From: Variovorax sp. 679
GTDB lineage: Bacteria; Pseudomonadota; Gammaproteobacteria; Burkholderiales; Burkholderiaceae_C
Direction: 5' to 3'
NCBI RefSeq assembly: GCF_003952185.1
Contig: NZ_RXFS01000001.1
Location: 1 to 64,000, forward strand
DNA length: 64,000 nucleotides
Position numbers and translations under genes: made by a program. Under the pieces are notes generated by a model. It was not told the DNA's origin and ran no database searches. It was given only the letters and a program-made list of their open reading frames with translations. The first letter of the stretch is position 1, and the number at the start of each line of letters is the position of its first letter. Shown here in pieces: positions 43,813 to 53,249 of this stretch.

Positions 43813-44874
43813 TCACGCCGCAGGGTCGCGGATTTCCCAGCGGATCTTGTCGATCTCGGCCAGCACTTCCGGCGACAGCGTGGTGCCGTACGCGTCCAGG
43901 TCTTCTTCCAGCTGCGCCAGCGAGGTCACGCCGATGATCGTGCTCGCCACCTGCCACTTGGTGTAGCAGAAGGCCAGCGCCAACTGCGTCGGCGTCAGGC
44001 CGTTGTCTCGCGCGAGCTGGTTGTAGCGCTTCGCGGCGCGCAGCGAATCGGGGCGGCCCCAGCGCTGCTTGCGCACCGATTCGTAGCTGGAGATGCGCGC
44101 GCCCTTCGGCGCATCCGGCCCCTCGATGCCGCTCTGGTCGTACTTGCCCGTCAGCAGGCCGAAGGCCAGCGGCGAATACGCCAGCAGCGAAACACCCAGC
44201 CGGTGCATCGTTTCGTCCAACCCGTTCTCGTGGCCGCGGCTGATGAGGCTGTACACGTTCTGCACCGTGGCCACACGCGGCAGCCCGTGCTGCTCGGCCA
44301 GCCGCACGAACTCGTGCACGCCGTAGGGCGTTTCGTTCGACAGGCCGATGGCGCGCACCTTGCCCGCCTTCACCAGCTTGCCCAGCGCCTCGAGCTGCTC
44401 GTGGATCGGCGTCTTCGAGGTTTCCTTCGCCGGGTCGTAGTAGATGTTGCCGAACAGCGGCACGTGGCGCTCGGGCCAGTGGATCTGGTACAGGTCGATG
44501 ACGTCGGTGCGCAGCCGCTTCAGGCTGGCGTTGCACGAGGCCTCGATGTCGGCCGCCGTCATGCCGCTGCCTTCACGCACCCAGGGCATGCCGCGCGAGG
44601 GGCCGGCCACCTTGGTCGCAACCACCAGCTTCTCGCGCGCGCCGGGGTTGGCGGCGAACCAGTTGCCGATGATGGTCTCGGTGACGCTGTAGGTTTCCTT
44701 GCGCGTGGGCACCGAGTACATCTCGGCGGTGTCGATGAAATCGACGCCCCGCTCCAGCGAGCGACTCAGGATGGCGTGGGAGGTGGGCTCGTCGACCTGT
44801 TCGCCGAAGGTCATCGTGCCGAGGCAGATCGGGGTGACGTGCAGGTCGCTTTGACCGAGTTGGATCTTTTTCAT
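43813..44874 (-). CDS. Aldo/keto reductase, Tas-like
   Basis: This 353-residue NADPH-dependent oxidoreductase has a complete catalytic tetrad: Asp48, Tyr53 (DFIDTAEMYSVP), Lys88 (VVATKV) and His132 (LYQIHWPER). GHENGLDETMHRLGVSLLAYSPLA and QVASTIIGVTSLAQLEEDL are characteristic of the Tas subgroup. The MKKIQLGQSD start was chosen; a longer reading runs into the divergent promoter. Confidence 0.92.
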   Translation of the reverse strand: MKKIQLGQSDLHVTPICLGTMTFGEQVDEPTSHAILSRSLERGVDFIDTAEMYSVPTRKETYSVTETIIGNWFAANPGAREKLVVATKVAGPSRGMPWVREGSGMTAADIEASCNASLKRLRTDVIDLYQIHWPERHVPLFGNIYYDPAKETSKTPIHEQLEALGKLVKAGKVRAIGLSNETPYGVHEFVRLAEQHGLPRVATVQNVYSLISRGHENGLDETMHRLGVSLLAYSPLAFGLLTGKYDQSGIEGPDAPKGARISSYESVRKQRWGRPDSLRAAKRYNQLARDNGLTPTQLALAFCYTKWQVASTIIGVTSLAQLEEDLDAYGTTLSPEVLAEIDKIRWEIRDPAA

Positions 44875-45000
44875 GCGCGGGATGCTACCGCCCTGCCCCA
44901 TGGCCCGCTGGCCGGCGCGCCAAAACCCGAGCGCCGCGCGTCCGAGCACTGTCCTGTGCCGGACTGCGTCAGTACAAAGGCCTCCTTATCATCGACGCCC

Positions 45001-45933
45001 ATGTACCAAGCCCTCCGCCCCTCCCGCAGCGAATTCGTGCCCGTGCGCAACCTCAGCTACCACGTGCGGCTGTGGGGCCAGCCTTCCGACACGCGCCCGC
45101 CGCTGGTGCTGGTGCACGGCTGGATGGACGTGGCAGCGTCGTGGCAGTTCGTGGTCGACGCGATGGAAGAAGACCGCTTCATCATCGCCCCCGACTGGCG
45201 CGGCTTCGGCCTCACCGACGGCGGCGGCGTCGACAACTACTGGCTCGCCGACTACCTGGCGGACCTCGAGTGGCTGCTCGACCACTACGCGGGCGAAGGC
45301 GAAAGCGGCCGGCAGGTCGACCTCGTCGGCCACAGCATGGGCGGCAACGTCGCCATGCACTACGCCGGCGTGCGGCCCCAACGCATCCGCCGCCTCGTCA
45401 ACCTCGAAGGCTTCGGCATGCCCGCGCGCAAGCCCGACGAAGCCCCCGCGCGCTACGGCCAGTGGATCGACGAACTCAAGCGCCTGCACCGCGGCGAGAT
45501 GGCGCTGGCCGGCTACTCGGCCGTGGACGGCGTGGCCCGCCGCCTCATGAAGACCAACCCGCGCCTCACGCCCGACAAGGCCAACTGGCTCGCCAGCCAC
45601 TGGTCGGTGAACCACGCGCAGCCCGACGGCAGCGAGCGCTGGCAGATCCTCGGCGAGGCGGCGCACAAGATCGTCAACGCACACATCTTCCGCGTCGACG
45701 AAACGCTGGCGCTCTATTCGCGCATCACCGCGCCGCTGCTGATGGTCGAGGCCTCCGACGACAGCCTGCAGGGCTGGTGGAAGAACCGCTACACGCTCGA
45801 CGAATTCCACGAGCGCCTGAAGTCGGTCGGCAACGTGCGCATCGAGCGCCTGGAAGACGCCGGCCACATGCTGCATCACGACCAGCCGCAGATCGTGGCG
45901 CGGATGATCGAAGACTTCCTGGCGGCGGGCTGA
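45001..45933 (+). CDS. Alpha/beta hydrolase
   Basis: This 310-residue serine hydrolase has an oxyanion region VHGWMD near 38-43, the nucleophile Ser112 in LVGHSMGGN, an acid in EASDDS and the catalytic His in EDAGHMLHHDQP. It resembles epoxide-hydrolase/lipase-like members with a short cap. The substrate is unknown. It is divergent from the Tas-like reductase. Confidence 0.9.
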   Translation: MYQALRPSRSEFVPVRNLSYHVRLWGQPSDTRPPLVLVHGWMDVAASWQFVVDAMEEDRFIIAPDWRGFGLTDGGGVDNYWLADYLADLEWLLDHYAGEGESGRQVDLVGHSMGGNVAMHYAGVRPQRIRRLVNLEGFGMPARKPDEAPARYGQWIDELKRLHRGEMALAGYSAVDGVARRLMKTNPRLTPDKANWLASHWSVNHAQPDGSERWQILGEAAHKIVNAHIFRVDETLALYSRITAPLLMVEASDDSLQGWWKNRYTLDEFHERLKSVGNVRIERLEDAGHMLHHDQPQIVARMIEDFLAAG

Positions 45934-45939
45934 AGCAAT

Positions 45940-46950
45940 TCAACCGCGGCGCGATTCGCTGTCCAGGCTCGCCATCTGCGCCGCTGCATAGCGGTCGCCG
46001 GCGGCGGCGCCCTTCGGCACGGCGCGCTCGATGGCCGCGAAATCATCGGGCCCCAGCTTCACGTTCAACGCGCCGAGCGCTTCGTCGAGCCGCGTGCGCT
46101 GCCGCGCGCCGACCAGCGGCACGATGTCCTCGCCCTGCGCAGCCACCCATGCGATGGCGATCTGCGCGACGGTCACGCCCTTCGCGTCGGCGATCCTGCG
46201 CAGCGCCTCGACCAGCGCGAGGTTGCGATCCACGTTCTCGCCCTGGAAGCGCGGGCTGTGCGCGCGGAAATCCTTCGCGCCCGCGGCATCCTTCTTCCAG
46301 TGCCCACTGATCAGTCCGCGCGACAGCACACCATAAGCGGTGATGCCGATGCCCAGTTCGCGGCAGGTGGCGAGGATGTCGTCCTCGATGCCGCGGGAGA
46401 TCAGCGAATACTCGATCTGCAGGTCGCAGACCGGATGCACCGCCGCCGCTTTGCGGATGGTGTTCGAGCCCACTTCCGACAGGCCGATGTGGCGCACGTA
46501 GCCCGCCTTCACCAGGTCGGCGATGGCGCCCACCGTGTCCTCGATCGGCACGTTCGGGTCGAGCCGGGCCGGACGGTAGATGTCGATGTGGTCCACGCCC
46601 AGGCGCTGCAGCGAATAGGTCGCGAAGTTCTTCACCGCAGCCGGCCGCGCGTCGTAGCCGACCCAGCCGCCGGCCGGGTCGCGCATGGCGCCGAACTTCA
46701 CGCTGACCAAAGCCGCATCGCGCTGCGAGGGCTTCAGGCCCTTCAGGGCCTCACCGATCAGCATCTCGTTGTGGCCGCTGCCGTAGAAGTCGCCGGTGTC
46801 GAGCAGGGTGATGCCCGTGTCCATGGCTGCGTGGATGGTGGCGATGCTTTCCGCGCGGTCGGAGGGGCCGTACATGCCCGACATGCCCATGCAGCCGAGG
46901 CCGATGGCCGAGACCTTGGGGCCGGTAGCACCGAGTTGGAGTGTGTTCAT
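45940..46950 (-). CDS. Aldo/keto reductase lacking the tetrad His
   Basis: This 336-residue TIM-barrel reductase has Asp51 and Tyr56 (LLDTGDFYGSG) and Lys85 (LVSVKFG), but the usual His of LYYxHR is Ala128 in DIYRPARLDP. This RPARLDP form recurs in one branch of the family, so it may be a functional variant, but reduced carbonyl chemistry is possible. NADP region VAAQGEDIVPLVGARQRTRL is intact. It is divergent from a LysR gene. Confidence 0.9.
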   Translation of the reverse strand: MNTLQLGATGPKVSAIGLGCMGMSGMYGPSDRAESIATIHAAMDTGITLLDTGDFYGSGHNEMLIGEALKGLKPSQRDAALVSVKFGAMRDPAGGWVGYDARPAAVKNFATYSLQRLGVDHIDIYRPARLDPNVPIEDTVGAIADLVKAGYVRHIGLSEVGSNTIRKAAAVHPVCDLQIEYSLISRGIEDDILATCRELGIGITAYGVLSRGLISGHWKKDAAGAKDFRAHSPRFQGENVDRNLALVEALRRIADAKGVTVAQIAIAWVAAQGEDIVPLVGARQRTRLDEALGALNVKLGPDDFAAIERAVPKGAAAGDRYAAAQMASLDSESRRG

Positions 46951-47050
46951 TGGAGCTGTCCTTTCAGGGGAGCCGGACGCGATGGCGAGCGGCATGGCGG
47001 TAGTCTGGAAGCAAACACGCCGTTCGATAATCCGTCCGCCATCGCACGGG

Positions 47051-47070
47051 TTGTGCGGAAAAACGCACAA
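47051..47070 (+). promoter_or_regulatory. Inverted repeat, possible LysR operator
   Basis: TTGTGCG (47051-47057) and CGCACAA (47064-47070) form a seven-base inverted repeat with six bases between, ending eight bases before the LysR start. LysR boxes are T-N11-A within such dyads; it could serve autoregulation and the divergent reductase. Confidence 0.5.
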
Positions 47071-47077
47071 TCTCGCG

Positions 47078-47980
47078 ATGACCGAACCCGATCTCTCCGA
47101 CTTGGGCGCCTTCGTGGCAGTCACCCGCGCGCGTGGTTTCCGGGGCGCGGCCGCCTTGCGGGGCGTATCGCCCTCCTCGCTGAGCGAGGCCATGCGCAGG
47201 CTCGAAGCGCAGCTGGACGTGCGACTGCTGAACCGCACCACGCGCAGCGTGACGCCGACCGAAGCGGGCCAGCGGCTGCTCGACCGCATCTCGCCCGCGC
47301 TGGACGACATCGCCGGCGCGCTCGACACGCTCAACAGCTTTCGCGACAGCCCCACCGGCACCCTGCGGCTCAACGTGCCGACCATCGTGGCGCAGCGCGT
47401 GCTGCCGCCGCTGGCCAGCCGCTTCCTGCGCACGCACCCGGGCATCACGCTGGAGATCACGACCAACGACACCTTCATCGACGTGCTCGCGGCCGGCTTC
47501 GACGCGGGAGTGCGCTACGACGAGAGCATCGCCCGCGACATGATCGCCGTGCCCCTGGGCCCACGCACCCAGCGGTTCGTGGCCGCGGCATCGCCGGCCT
47601 ACCTCGCCGAGCACGGCGTGCCGAAGCACCCGACCGACCTGCTGCGGCACGCCTGCATCGGCCATCGCTTTCCCAGTGGCGTGCTCGCGGCCTGGGGCTT
47701 CGTGCGCAAGGGCAAGACCGTGAAGATCACGCCGAGCGGGCCGCTCATCGCATCGATGCTCGACCTCGAGCTGCATGCGGCCGAGTCGGGCCTGGGCGTG
47801 ATCTGCACCTTCGACGAGTACCTGCGCCCTTCCATCGAGCGAGGCACGCTGGCGCCGGTCCTTGAGGACTGGTGGCAAGGCTTCTCGGGGCCTTTCCTCT
47901 ACTACCCGAGCCGTACGCACATGCCGGCGCCGCTGCGGGCCTTCGTCGATTTCCTGAAGGCGCAGAGCCAGCCCGACTGA
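47078..47980 (+). CDS. LysR-family transcriptional regulator
   Basis: This 300-residue regulator has an N-terminal HTH (LGAFVAVTRARGFRGAAA, SPSSLSEAMRRLEAQLDVRL, NRTTRSVTPTEAG) and a PBP-like domain (TGTLRLNVPTIVAQRVLPP). It is divergent from the aldo/keto reductase, which it probably controls. The ATG lies eight bases after a perfect dyad. Confidence 0.92.
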   Translation: MTEPDLSDLGAFVAVTRARGFRGAAALRGVSPSSLSEAMRRLEAQLDVRLLNRTTRSVTPTEAGQRLLDRISPALDDIAGALDTLNSFRDSPTGTLRLNVPTIVAQRVLPPLASRFLRTHPGITLEITTNDTFIDVLAAGFDAGVRYDESIARDMIAVPLGPRTQRFVAAASPAYLAEHGVPKHPTDLLRHACIGHRFPSGVLAAWGFVRKGKTVKITPSGPLIASMLDLELHAAESGLGVICTFDEYLRPSIERGTLAPVLEDWWQGFSGPFLYYPSRTHMPAPLRAFVDFLKAQSQPD

Positions 47981-48083
47981 TATTTGCCGAGCGGATAACC
48001 AAGCGCGTGAATCTTCGTTCGCGCGCCACCTGCCGCGCCCTAGAGTGCCCAACTCCTTTCGCCGTCCCCCTGGAGTTGTCGTC

Positions 48084-48917
48084 ATGTCTTCCTCTTCGCG
48101 CGCACCGTCCTGGCTGCGCCGCTTCGCACCGCTGCTCGGTGGCTTCACCCTGAGCCTGGCTGTGCAGCTTTCCGCCCACGCCGCCGACCTGCGCGTGGGC
48201 TTCATGCCCGGCCCGTACCGCGATGCCTTCACGAACGGCATCGAGCCCCAGCTGAAGAAGCTGGGCTACACCGTCAAGTACGTCGAGTTCAGCCAGGGCG
48301 TGCAGCCCAACGACGCGGTGGAGCGCGGCCAGATCGACGCCAACATCTTCCAGCACACGCTGTACCTAGCGGCCACCAACAAGCAGCAGGGCTTCGACCT
48401 GGTGCCGGTGGTGCACGTGCCGACGCCGCCGATGGGCCTCTACTCGCAGCGCCACAAGTCGCTCGACACGGTGCCTGATGGCGCCACCGTCACGCTGCCC
48501 TCGGACCCGGTGAACGCGGCGCGCGCGCTCAACATCCTCGCGGGCATCGGCTGGGTGACGCTCAAGCCGGGCGTGAGCCCGATCTCGGTGTCGGAGCGCG
48601 ACATCGTGGCCAACCCCAAACGCCTGAAGCTCGTGCCGCTCGAAGCCGCGCAGGCCCCGCGCTCGCTGGCCGACGCCGACATCGCGGCCGTGCAGGGCAA
48701 CTTCGCGATCGCCTCGGGGCTCAAGCTCACCGAGGCGCTGAAGCTGGAGAACATGACGCTGCCCTACGTGAACGTGGTGGCCGTCAAGCGCAGCAACGAG
48801 AAGGCGAAGTTCGCGCAGGACATCGCGGCCGCCTACCAGTCCGCCGAGTTCCAGCGCTTCTTCAAGGCAAACCCGGCATGGGCCGGCTACCGACTGCCGG
48901 ACTACTTCTCCCAATGA
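48084..48917 (+). CDS. NlpA/MetQ-family substrate-binding protein (copy 1)
   Basis: This 277-residue periplasmic protein has a signal peptide ending in AHAAD without a lipobox. It has the NlpA-family blocks DANIFQHTLYLAA, PVVHVPTPPMGLYSQ, LPSDPVNAARALNIL and LVPLEAAQAPRSLADADI. These carry methionine or other small compounds to MetNI-type importers. It overlaps the next gene (monooxygenase) by four bases, so the ligand may be the monooxygenase substrate. No permease adjoins this copy. Confidence 0.88.
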   Translation: MSSSSRAPSWLRRFAPLLGGFTLSLAVQLSAHAADLRVGFMPGPYRDAFTNGIEPQLKKLGYTVKYVEFSQGVQPNDAVERGQIDANIFQHTLYLAATNKQQGFDLVPVVHVPTPPMGLYSQRHKSLDTVPDGATVTLPSDPVNAARALNILAGIGWVTLKPGVSPISVSERDIVANPKRLKLVPLEAAQAPRSLADADIAAVQGNFAIASGLKLTEALKLENMTLPYVNVVAVKRSNEKAKFAQDIAAAYQSAEFQRFFKANPAWAGYRLPDYFSQ

Positions 48918-50266
48918 GCCTTCCGAACAAGACCCGGCCACGACAGCTGCACCTCAACGTCAACATCCTGCATTCGGGCTTCGTGCCCTCGGCGTGGCGC
49001 CTGCCGGAGAGCGATCCGCGGGCCTTCGCCGACATCGCGCACTACATCCGCACGGCGCAGATCGCCGAGGCGGGCAAGCTCGACGCGGTGTTCCTCGCGG
49101 ACAACGCGGCCATCGTCGACCAGATCCACTTCCGCCCGATCACCGCGCTGGAGCCCACGGTGCTGCTGGCCTGCGTGGCCGCTGCCACCACGCACATCGG
49201 CCTGATCGCCACCGCATCGACCAGCTACAACGAGCCCTACAACATCGCCCGCCGCTTCGCCACGCTCGACCATGTGAGCGGCGGCCGCGCGGGCTGGAAC
49301 GTGGTGACCACGGCCGACCTGCCCTCGGCGCGGAACTTCGGCCTCGACACCGTGCCCGACCATGCGAAGCGCTATGCGCGCGCCTCGGAGTTCACCGACA
49401 TCGTGAAGGCGCTGTGGGACAGCTGGGAAGACGACGCCTTCGTCGGCGACAAGGCCACCGGCAGCTTCATCGACACGACCAAGGTGCATGCCATTGCGCA
49501 CCGCGGCGAACACTTCGCGGTGCAGGGGCCGCTGAACCTGCCTCGCCCGCCGCAGGGGCACCCGGTGCTGGTGCAGGCCGGGGCTTCCGCTGACGGGCGC
49601 GAGCTGGCGTCGCGCCACGCGGAGGCGGTGTTCTCGGCCTCGCAGTCTTTCGAGGAGTCGCTGGCCTATGCCAGCGCGCTGAAGACGCGCGCCGCCGAAC
49701 TGGGCCGCGGCCCCGACGCGGTCAAGGTGCTCGCGGGCCTGACCACCATCGTCGGCTCCACCGAGGCCGAAGCCATTCGCCGGCGCGACGAACTGGTCGA
49801 CCTGATCCCGTGGGACTACAGCCTCACGCGCATCGCCGGCACGCTGGGCATCACGCCCGACCGGCTGAAGCTGGACGAGCGCCTGCCCGACAACCTGCCG
49901 CTGCCCGCCAATGGCAACGGCAACCACACCTTCTTCAACGCGGTGGTCGCGGCAGGCCGCACGCACGGCTACACGGTGCGCCAGCTGATCCGCGAACTCG
50001 CGGGCGGCGGCGGGCACCGTGTGATCGTCGGCACGCCGGAGCAGATCGCGGACGACATCGAGCGCTGGTTCAAGGCGGGTGCGGCAGACGGGTTCAACCT
50101 GATGCCAGATGCGCTGCCGCACGGGCTGCAGGATTTCGTGGACGGCGTGGTGCCGATCCTGCGCAAGCGCGGGATCTTCCGCACGGAGTACGAGGGGCGC
50201 ACGCTGCGCGATCACTTGGGGCTGGCGCGGCCTGGCGGGAGAACGGCGCAACGACTGGCTGCCTGA
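48914..50266 (+). CDS. NtaA/SnaA/DszA-type FMN-dependent monooxygenase
   Basis: This 450-residue luciferase-like (LLM-class) enzyme has LHLNVNILHSGFVPSAWRL, FLADNAAIVDQIHFRPITAL, STSYNEPYNIARRFATLDHV, SGGRAGWNVVTT and LPRPPQGHPVLVQAG. Relatives oxidise nitrilotriacetate, pristinamycin precursors or sulfur-containing compounds using reduced FMN from a partner. Coupled (ATGA) to the NlpA-like protein, this points to uptake and oxidation of a sulfur or amine source. A terminator follows. Confidence 0.9.
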   Translation: MSLPNKTRPRQLHLNVNILHSGFVPSAWRLPESDPRAFADIAHYIRTAQIAEAGKLDAVFLADNAAIVDQIHFRPITALEPTVLLACVAAATTHIGLIATASTSYNEPYNIARRFATLDHVSGGRAGWNVVTTADLPSARNFGLDTVPDHAKRYARASEFTDIVKALWDSWEDDAFVGDKATGSFIDTTKVHAIAHRGEHFAVQGPLNLPRPPQGHPVLVQAGASADGRELASRHAEAVFSASQSFEESLAYASALKTRAAELGRGPDAVKVLAGLTTIVGSTEAEAIRRRDELVDLIPWDYSLTRIAGTLGITPDRLKLDERLPDNLPLPANGNGNHTFFNAVVAAGRTHGYTVRQLIRELAGGGGHRVIVGTPEQIADDIERWFKAGAADGFNLMPDALPHGLQDFVDGVVPILRKRGIFRTEYEGRTLRDHLGLARPGGRTAQRLAA

Positions 50267-50292
50267 AGCGCGACAGGCAAGGCAAAGTAAAA

Positions 50293-50316
50293 GGCCGCGA
50301 GAACCGCGGCCTTTTT
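50293..50316 (+). terminator. Terminator after the monooxygenase
   Basis: GGCCGCG (50293-50299) and CGCGGCC (50305-50311) form a stem with a five-base loop and TTTTT. Confidence 0.88.
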
Positions 50317-50330
50317 CGTTTTCCTTTTCG

Positions 50331-50681
50331 TCACTCCTCGTCGGCGTCGTTGCCCGTGAGCGACAGCACTTCCTCGACGAAGGCCTCGAAGAGCGGCAGC
50401 TCCGCGGGAAGGCCCTCGATGGATTCGGCCTCGCCCGCATCGAAGAAATGCGGCTTGCCCGCCGGCATCGAGGCCCACTCGCCGGCTTCCAGCAGCAGCC
50501 CCAGATAGCCGTCGGCGGTCGGCACATAGAACAAGCCCGCGCTGTCGAGCACGCGCTGCCCCTTCTTCTTGCCGCGCCCCCAGCTCACGCCCTGCCCGGC
50601 CAGGTGTTCGGTGATCCAGCCGTCGCACACATGCGTGTCGCGCCAGCTTCCCTGAGCATCGAATACGGCCAGAACGGGCAT
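50331..50681 (-). CDS. Cupin-like protein resembling acireductone dioxygenase
   Basis: This 116-residue protein has the ARD-like order SAGLFYVPTADGYLGLLLE, then EWASMPAGKPHFFDAGEAE, then LPLFEAFVEEVL. The first metal-ligand triad HxHxxxxE of true acireductone dioxygenase is not present, so it may be a non-enzymatic cupin or a metal-free relative. It follows metQ on the same strand with 25 bases between. The methionine-salvage likeness fits the neighbouring metNIQ genes but is inference. Confidence 0.55.
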   Translation of the reverse strand: MPVLAVFDAQGSWRDTHVCDGWITEHLAGQGVSWGRGKKKGQRVLDSAGLFYVPTADGYLGLLLEAGEWASMPAGKPHFFDAGEAESIEGLPAELPLFEAFVEEVLSLTGNDADEE

Positions 50682-50706
50682 GGGATGTCCTTTTCCGAAG
50701 GAAGAG

Positions 50707-51534
50707 TTATTGCAGGAAGCTGGGCTTGGCGTAGCCCTGGAACTTGCTGTCGACCACCGCCTTGAATTCCTTCGATCGGTAGGCCTCGGCGATGTCCTTG
50801 GCCCACTGGGTGTTCTTGTCGGCGGTCTTCACGGCGACCACATTCAGGTAGTAGTCGGGCGTCTTCTCGAGCACCACAGCCTCGGTGAGCTTCAGGCCCG
50901 ACGAGATCGCGAAGTTGCCGTTGACGATGGCGTACTCGGTGTCGCCGAGCGAGCGCGGCAGCTGGGCGGCTTCGAGCGGAATGAACTTCAGCTTCTTCGG
51001 GTTCTCGGCCACGTCCTTTTCGGACGCGCGCAGCGGGTCGATGCCGGCTTTGATGGTGATCAGCTTGTTCTGCTCCAGCAGCACCAGCGCGCGGGCCAGG
51101 TTGCTCGGGTCGTTCGGCAGCGTCACACGATCGCCTTCCTTCACGTCGGCCAGCGTCTTGCGCTTGGTCGAGTACACGCCCATGGGCGCGATCGGGCCCT
51201 GCACCAGTTCGGCGAGGTCGAGCTTCTGGTCGACCGCGAACTTCTTCAGGTAGACCTGATGCTGGAAGAAGTTGGCATCGAGCGAGCCCTGGGCCAGCGC
51301 GAGGTTGGGCTGCACGTAGTCGTTGAACTCGACCAGCTTCACCTTGTAGCCCTTCTTCTCGAGGATGGGCACGATGCCCTGCTTGAGCTGGTCGGCGTTG
51401 GAGCCGGCGGTGCCGCCGATCACGAGGTTCTTCTTGGCGGGGTCTTGCGCATGGGCCTGCAGCGAGAAGCCGCCCAGCGAAAGGGCTGCCAGCGACAGGG
51501 CGAGAACGGAACGGCGCAGGAAAACGGTCTTCAT
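50707..51534 (-). CDS. metQ: Methionine ABC transporter binding protein (copy 2)
   Basis: This 275-residue NlpA-family protein has a signal peptide (LALSLAALSLGGFSLQAHAQ) with an AXA cut and no lipobox. Blocks seen are LVIGGTAGSNADQLKQG, VKLVEFNDYVQPNLALAQG, DANFFQHQVYLKKF, and LKFIPLEAAQLPRSLGD. It follows metN and metI on the minus strand with a 32-base gap and should be the binding protein of this importer. Confidence 0.9.
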   Translation of the reverse strand: MKTVFLRRSVLALSLAALSLGGFSLQAHAQDPAKKNLVIGGTAGSNADQLKQGIVPILEKKGYKVKLVEFNDYVQPNLALAQGSLDANFFQHQVYLKKFAVDQKLDLAELVQGPIAPMGVYSTKRKTLADVKEGDRVTLPNDPSNLARALVLLEQNKLITIKAGIDPLRASEKDVAENPKKLKFIPLEAAQLPRSLGDTEYAIVNGNFAISSGLKLTEAVVLEKTPDYYLNVVAVKTADKNTQWAKDIAEAYRSKEFKAVVDSKFQGYAKPSFLQ

Positions 51535-51566
51535 GAGATTGGAGAAACAGTAAGAAAGAAAAGGAA

Positions 51567-52229
51567 TCAGCGCTTGTCGAGCCTGCGTGCCGTGGCGTTG
51601 CCGGCGAATTGCAGGATCTGTACCAGCACCACGAGCAGCGCCACGGTGAGCACCATCACGTCGGTCTGGAAACGGTAGTAGCCGTAGCGGATGGCCAGGT
51701 CGCCGATGCCGCCGCCGCCCACCACGCCGGCCACGGCGGAGTACGAGAGGAAGCTCACGGCCAGCACCGTCAGCGCCAGCACCAGGCCCGAGCGGGCCTC
51801 GACCAGCAGCACGCGCCAGACGATCTGCAGCTCGGTCGCACCCATGGCGTGCGCCGCCTCGATCACGCCGCGCGGCACTTCGCGCAGGCACTGGTCGACC
51901 AGCCGCGCCAGGTAGGGAATGGCCGCGAACGACAGCGGCACCGCGGCCGCCAGCGGCCCGATCGACGTGCCCGCGATCACCCGCGTGAACGGCACCAGCG
52001 CCACCAGCAGGATGATGAAGGGGAACGAGCGCACCGTGTTTACCAGCCAGTTGAGCACCAGGAACGCCGGCTTGTTCTCCAGCGACTGGCCCGGCCCCAA
52101 CAGGAACAGCAGGATGCCCAGCGGCCCGCCGATCAGCACGGCGGCCGAAAGGCCGATGGCCAGCATCATGAAGGTCTGGCCGGTAGCGACCCACAGCTCG
52201 GGGAGGATGGGGGCGATGTTCTCAAACAT
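51567..52229 (-). CDS. metI: Methionine ABC transporter permease
   Basis: This 220-residue permease has five or six membrane helices and the EAA loop IEAAHAMGATELQIVWRVLL, which contacts MetN. NTVRSFPFIILLVALVPFTR and SAVAGVVGGGGIGDLAIRYGYYR are MetI-specific. Its start overlaps the metN stop by eight bases. Confidence 0.95.
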   Translation of the reverse strand: MFENIAPILPELWVATGQTFMMLAIGLSAAVLIGGPLGILLFLLGPGQSLENKPAFLVLNWLVNTVRSFPFIILLVALVPFTRVIAGTSIGPLAAAVPLSFAAIPYLARLVDQCLREVPRGVIEAAHAMGATELQIVWRVLLVEARSGLVLALTVLAVSFLSYSAVAGVVGGGGIGDLAIRYGYYRFQTDVMVLTVALLVVLVQILQFAGNATARRLDKR

Positions 52230-53094
52230 AGGCCAGCTCCTGTGCACCGAACTGCGCCGGCGATTGCGCCGAGCGCGATTCGCGCGCCTCGCGCTCGCGG
52301 CGGCGCACCAGTTCGTCGATCTCGCGGCCCAGCGCGGTCTTGCGCTCGGCGGCGCCTGCAGCGTCGACCGCAAACTGCTCAACCAGCCGGCCCTTCTCGA
52401 GGATGGCCACGTTGCGGCACAGCACCTCGACCACCGACAGTTCATGCGTGACGATCACGATGGTCACGCCGATCTTCTGGTTGATGTCGCGCAACGTCTC
52501 CAGCAGCGAGCGGGTGGTTTCGGAATCGAGCGCCGAGGTGGGCTCATCGCACAGCAGCACCTGCGGGCGCGGCGCCAGCGCGCGGGCGATGGCCACGCGC
52601 TGCTTCTGGCCGCCGGAGAGCTGGGCCGGGTAGGTGTCGATCTTCTCGACCAGGCCGACCAGGGCCAGGCACTCGCGCACGCGCGCGTCGATCTCGGCCT
52701 TGGAGTGGCGGCCGTGGATCTTCAGCGGAAAGGCCACGTTGTCGAACACCGTGGCGTTCTGCAGCAGGTTGAACTGCTGGAAGATCATGCCGATGTTCTG
52801 GCGCGTGTCGCGCAGCTCGCTGCGCGAGAGCGTGGTGAGGTCGCGCCCGCCGACGAAGACCTGGCCCGCGTCGGGCCGCTCGAGCAGGTTGATGAGGCGC
52901 AGCAGCGTGGACTTGCCGGCGCCGCTCTTGCCGATCAGGCCGAACACGTCGCCCTGCTGGATGTCGAGCGATAGCGATTGCACGGCGTCGAACACCTCGC
53001 CGTTGGGCAAGGCGAACGATTTCTGCACCGATTGGAGACGGATGACTGGCGCCGCGTGATCGCCGCGGCCCTGGTCAGGCGTAGGGTGGGTCAT
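52222..53094 (-). CDS. metN: Methionine ABC transporter ATP-binding protein
   Basis: This 290-residue ATPase has Walker [14 protein letters not shown]-loop [12 protein letters not shown], signature [15 protein letters not shown], Walker [13 protein letters not shown] and H-loop VTHE. The N-terminus has [17 protein letters not shown] as in MetN. The C-terminal part is short and lacks a clear C2/ACT regulatory domain of E. coli MetN (343 residues). First gene of metNI-Q, divergent from the third binding protein. Confidence 0.93.
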   Translation of the reverse strand: MTHPTPDQGRGDHAAPVIRLQSVQKSFALPNGEVFDAVQSLSLDIQQGDVFGLIGKSGAGKSTLLRLINLLERPDAGQVFVGGRDLTTLSRSELRDTRQNIGMIFQQFNLLQNATVFDNVAFPLKIHGRHSKAEIDARVRECLALVGLVEKIDTYPAQLSGGQKQRVAIARALAPRPQVLLCDEPTSALDSETTRSLLETLRDINQKIGVTIVIVTHELSVVEVLCRNVAILEKGRLVEQFAVDAAGAAERKTALGREIDELVRRREREARESRSAQSPAQFGAQELAYV

Positions 53095-53249
53095 GGAGAA
53101 GAAGCGCGGCCCGCGCGGGTGGCGCAAGTCGCGTAGGTTCGAAAAAAGGTGCCGAGTATGAAAAGAAACGCAGCGAAAGGGAACGAACAAAAAGGATGCT
53201 GTTTATATGCATCTGCACATAAGAAGATGGTGTAGCGAGTTCGACACGC

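Noticed and set aside
48902-50527. A 541-codon minus-strand open frame
   Set aside because: Antisense to the DszA-like monooxygenase; no recognisable domain.
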